Origin: Gracilimonas tropica DSM 19535
GTDB lineage: Bacteria; Bacteroidota; Rhodothermia; Balneolales; Balneolaceae
Direction of reading: 5' to 3'
Assembly (NCBI RefSeq): GCF_000375425.1
Contig: NZ_AQXG01000008.1
Span: forward strand, 62,001 to 126,000
Length of the DNA stretch: 64,000 bases
Positions 61,701-64,000 of this stretch are shown piece after piece. The number at the start of each line of letters is the position of its first letter. The first letter of the stretch is position 1. The notes below the pieces were generated by a model. That model had not been told where the DNA came from. It ran no database searches and saw only the letters and a program-made list of their open reading frames with translations. A program made the translations under genes and the position numbers.

Positions 61701-64000
61701 ATGATTAAAAATTACCTGAAAATTGCTCTTCGAAATCTAAGAAAAAATAAAATTGATTCGGCCATAAGCATTGGGGGATTAGCGGTGGGTTTAGCCTGTT
61801 GTATCCTGCTGGTTTTTTATGTGCGGTTTGAATGGTCACACGACAATTTCCATGAAAATAAGGATCGGCTATACCGAATAACGGACCAAACTACCGCGAG
61901 GAATTCCGGGGAGATTCAAAAGAATTTAACCACCCCATACCCTCTTGCAGCAGTATTGGATTCAACTTTTCCTGAAATAGAGCGGGTAATGAACATTGCT
62001 TTAGGACCGGTACATATTTTAGATCGCGGCAAATTTCATCAAGTTGAGGTCACTTTTGCCGATCCCGGTTTTTTTGAAGCCTTCACCTTTCCCATTTTAT
62101 ATGGAAATTCTACATCACCACTTGAAAATCCTGATCAACTGGTGCTTACCGAAGATGAAGCCCTTCATTATTTCGGAACCAAAAATGCCGTTGGAGAAAC
62201 CCTGTCGTTCAAGCTTCACGAAACGGAATATGATCTTACTGTAGCTGCTGTAGCCGAAAACCCACCGGCCAATTCCAGCCTTACCTTCAATATTGTCCTT
62301 CCCTTCGAAAACTATTTCAGATCGGTACCTAAAGAAAGAGTGGATACCTATCGCAATAGCTGGTATATCGGATTTGGAGAAACCTGGGTTCTGCTTAATG
62401 ATAAATCTTCTGCTAAGGACCTGACCTCAAAATTCCCGGAGTTATTGAGATCTCATTTAGGCAGTTTTGCGGAAACACAACAAATGGTAATGGGGCTTCA
62501 GCCACTCAATGGAGCCTACTTCGATCAAGAATATCGGTCTTATATTACCGGCAATACCAACATTTTATACTCATCAATTTTAGGTGGAATTGCGCTGGTT
62601 ATTCTCATCATTGCAGGAATGAATTTCATGAGCCTTACCCTTAGTCGCGCTTCTCAGCGCAGTCATGAGATAGGGATTCGTAAGGCAGCAGGTGCGCAAC
62701 GGGGACAAGTCAGTTTTCAGTTATTTGGAGAAGTCTTTGTTACCTGTACCATTGCCATCCTCTTGGGGCTCATGTTAGCTGAACTCGCTTCCCCCTTCTT
62801 TCAAAACCTAACCGGCAAAGCCTTTGAAGTTTCTATCATCAGCGATCCGGTATTATGGTTCGCTTTGTTGGTCATAGTAGGCTTTATTACCATTATAACA
62901 GGCGGATATCCTGCTTTCCAAATGGCCCGAAAGAACACGGCACGTATGTTTTCATCCCGCCGAAGTACCGAACGAATTCCTTTGTTTGTGAAAGGGTTGA
63001 TCATCGCACAATTCGCCCTTTCTATCGCCTTCCTCATTGCCACTTTTACCATGAACAGTCAGCTGAACTTTCTGCTTAATAAGGATTTGGGATTCGACTC
63101 CTCCAATGTGATCACCGTGGAAATACGAAATCAGGCTGAAGCCGCAAAGCAAGCAGAATTATTTGCCGATGAAGCTCAACGACTTCCCGGAGTAGAACAG
63201 GTAGCCAAAATTGGAAGTGCCTATCGGGGCGATCCAAGATATATGCAAGCAAAAATCGGATTTGGGATGGGAACCATGGGCTCAAGCACTAGTCTGGAAG
63301 GTTTTGATCATAGTATAACCTCTGAAATTATCGATGAGCATTATCTTGAAGTTATGGGAATGGACCTTTTGGAAGGTCGAAATTTCTCCCCGGATCGTCC
63401 GTCTGAATTAAAAAATGGAATTATCATCAATGAAAAATTTGCAGAAATCATGGGATGGGATAATCCGGTAGGACAAGTCATAAAAGATAAAGCCGAGGGC
63501 TGGACGCCTCCATTTGATGGCAAAGAAGTAATTGGTGTGGTAGATAATTTTCATTTTCGACCTCTTTATGAACAACTTCAACCCATTGCCCTTCAGCATT
63601 TAGAAGGAGCTGGGTTTGATGTTCCCGGAACCATACTTATAAAATCCCGACCAGGAATGCTCAGCGAAACCGTCGATCAGCTTTCTGCTCTTTGGAATGA
63701 AGTATTACCTTCTGCTACCTTCAATTACAGTTTTTTAGATGAGCTGGTGGAAATGCAATATCAGGAAGAGCAACGCTGGCGGAATATCATCTGGTTCGCT
63801 TCCATTATGGCAGTTGCACTTGCCAGTTTTGGTTTATTCGGATTAGCTGCTTTAGCAGCCGAACGCAGAACTAAAGAAATCGGCATCCGAAAAGTCCTCG
63901 GGGCTTCGGTTGCCAACATTGTAACTCTGCTTTCCAAAGATTTTGTGAAACTGGTGATCCTCGGTTTTGTGATCGCCATTCCCATTGCCTGGTACGCCAT
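61701..64000 (+). CDS. ABC transporter permease, MacB-PCD/FtsX type (3 of 3, cut by window end)
   Basis: Open from the ATG at 61701 (MIKNYLKIALRNLRKNKID) to the window edge, 766 codons without a stop. N-terminal helix GLAVGLACCILLVFYV, MacB-core domain, FtsX block with GIRKAAGAQRGQ, second half from FVKGLIIAQFALSIAFLIAT, and the C-terminal block RTKEIGIRKVLGASVANI. Probably about 30-35 codons are missing at the 3' end. Its first 50 bp closely match permease 1 and its last 130 bp closely match permease 2, a mosaic relation. Confidence 0.9.
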   Translation, partial: MIKNYLKIALRNLRKNKIDSAISIGGLAVGLACCILLVFYVRFEWSHDNFHENKDRLYRITDQTTARNSGEIQKNLTTPYPLAAVLDSTFPEIERVMNIALGPVHILDRGKFHQVEVTFADPGFFEAFTFPILYGNSTSPLENPDQLVLTEDEALHYFGTKNAVGETLSFKLHETEYDLTVAAVAENPPANSSLTFNIVLPFENYFRSVPKERVDTYRNSWYIGFGETWVLLNDKSSAKDLTSKFPELLRSHLGSFAETQQMVMGLQPLNGAYFDQEYRSYITGNTNILYSSILGGIALVILIIAGMNFMSLTLSRASQRSHEIGIRKAAGAQRGQVSFQLFGEVFVTCTIAILLGLMLAELASPFFQNLTGKAFEVSIISDPVLWFALLVIVGFITIITGGYPAFQMARKNTARMFSSRRSTERIPLFVKGLIIAQFALSIAFLIATFTMNSQLNFLLNKDLGFDSSNVITVEIRNQAEAAKQAELFADEAQRLPGVEQVAKIGSAYRGDPRYMQAKIGFGMGTMGSSTSLEGFDHSITSEIIDEHYLEVMGMDLLEGRNFSPDRPSELKNGIIINEKFAEIMGWDNPVGQVIKDKAEGWTPPFDGKEVIGVVDNFHFRPLYEQLQPIALQHLEGAGFDVPGTILIKSRPGMLSETVDQLSALWNEVLPSATFNYSFLDELVEMQYQEEQRWRNIIWFASIMAVALASFGLFGLAALAAERRTKEIGIRKVLGASVANIVTLLSKDFVKLVILGFVIAIPIAWYA

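Overview
The window looks like a chromosome segment from a marine or halophilic member of the Balneolota/Bacteroidota lineage (Balneola/Gracilimonas-like). The reasons are a type IX secretion C-terminal sorting domain, a gamma-proteobacterial-style paaABCD cluster with many crotonase/thiolase genes, two-component beta-propeller kinases, tandem FtsX/MacB-type permeases, and very abundant short intergenic inverted repeats. This is an inference from gene content; no rRNA, tRNA, CRISPR array or prophage was seen.

Layout. 1-12.8 kb: hisE, hisA and hisF are scattered and separated by an AttH-like/FtsX/ATPase operon, a large LamG-repeat T9SS cargo protein and a serpin lipoprotein. 13-25.4 kb: gltB without gltD, a DtxR/MntR-type repressor, a membrane-bound SpoIIE phosphatase, an NRDE protein, an NhaC antiporter and an M61 peptidase. 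25.6-28 kb: hppD and hmgA (tyrosine to homogentisate to maleylacetoacetate). 28.1-28.9 kb: a RAYT transposase gene flanked by inverted REP pairs. 29-40.7 kb: a phenylacetate catabolic cluster (paaABCD, paaG, paaH, paaI, paaJ, paaY, paaZ and a second crotonase) interrupted by a DUF4260 protein and a VapBC-type toxin-antitoxin pair. 40.7-48.8 kb: a propeller histidine kinase, a TolB-propeller/amidohydrolase fusion, a DMT-family transporter and an AlkD-like protein. 49-64 kb: an NtrY/NtrC-type two-component pair beside a divergent HlyD/MacA-like adaptor and ABC ATPase, then a glycosyl-hydrolase-like lipoprotein and three consecutive FtsX-type permeases, the last running off the window.

The strongest new observation is regulatory. 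Upstream of the adaptor gene and again upstream of the first permease there is a matched module: two tandem 16-bp sites (TGTCCG-N4-YGAACA followed 21 bp later by TGT-N7-YGAACA), then a sigma-54 type -24/-12 element (TGGCAC-N5-TTGA). The first conserved base of the site block lies exactly 92 bp before the -24 element in both copies. The adjacent sigma-54 activator gene is the obvious candidate regulator. This defines a two-operon regulon that joins a split adaptor/ATPase/permease export system to its sensor.

The second theme is repeats. At least six families of imperfect inverted repeats fill intergenic gaps, frequently touching the stop codon of one gene and the start of the next. Within the paa cluster nearly every gap holds one, drawn from different families. 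A 13-bp motif shared by the hppD and paaA upstream regions suggests joint control of the two aromatic pathways.
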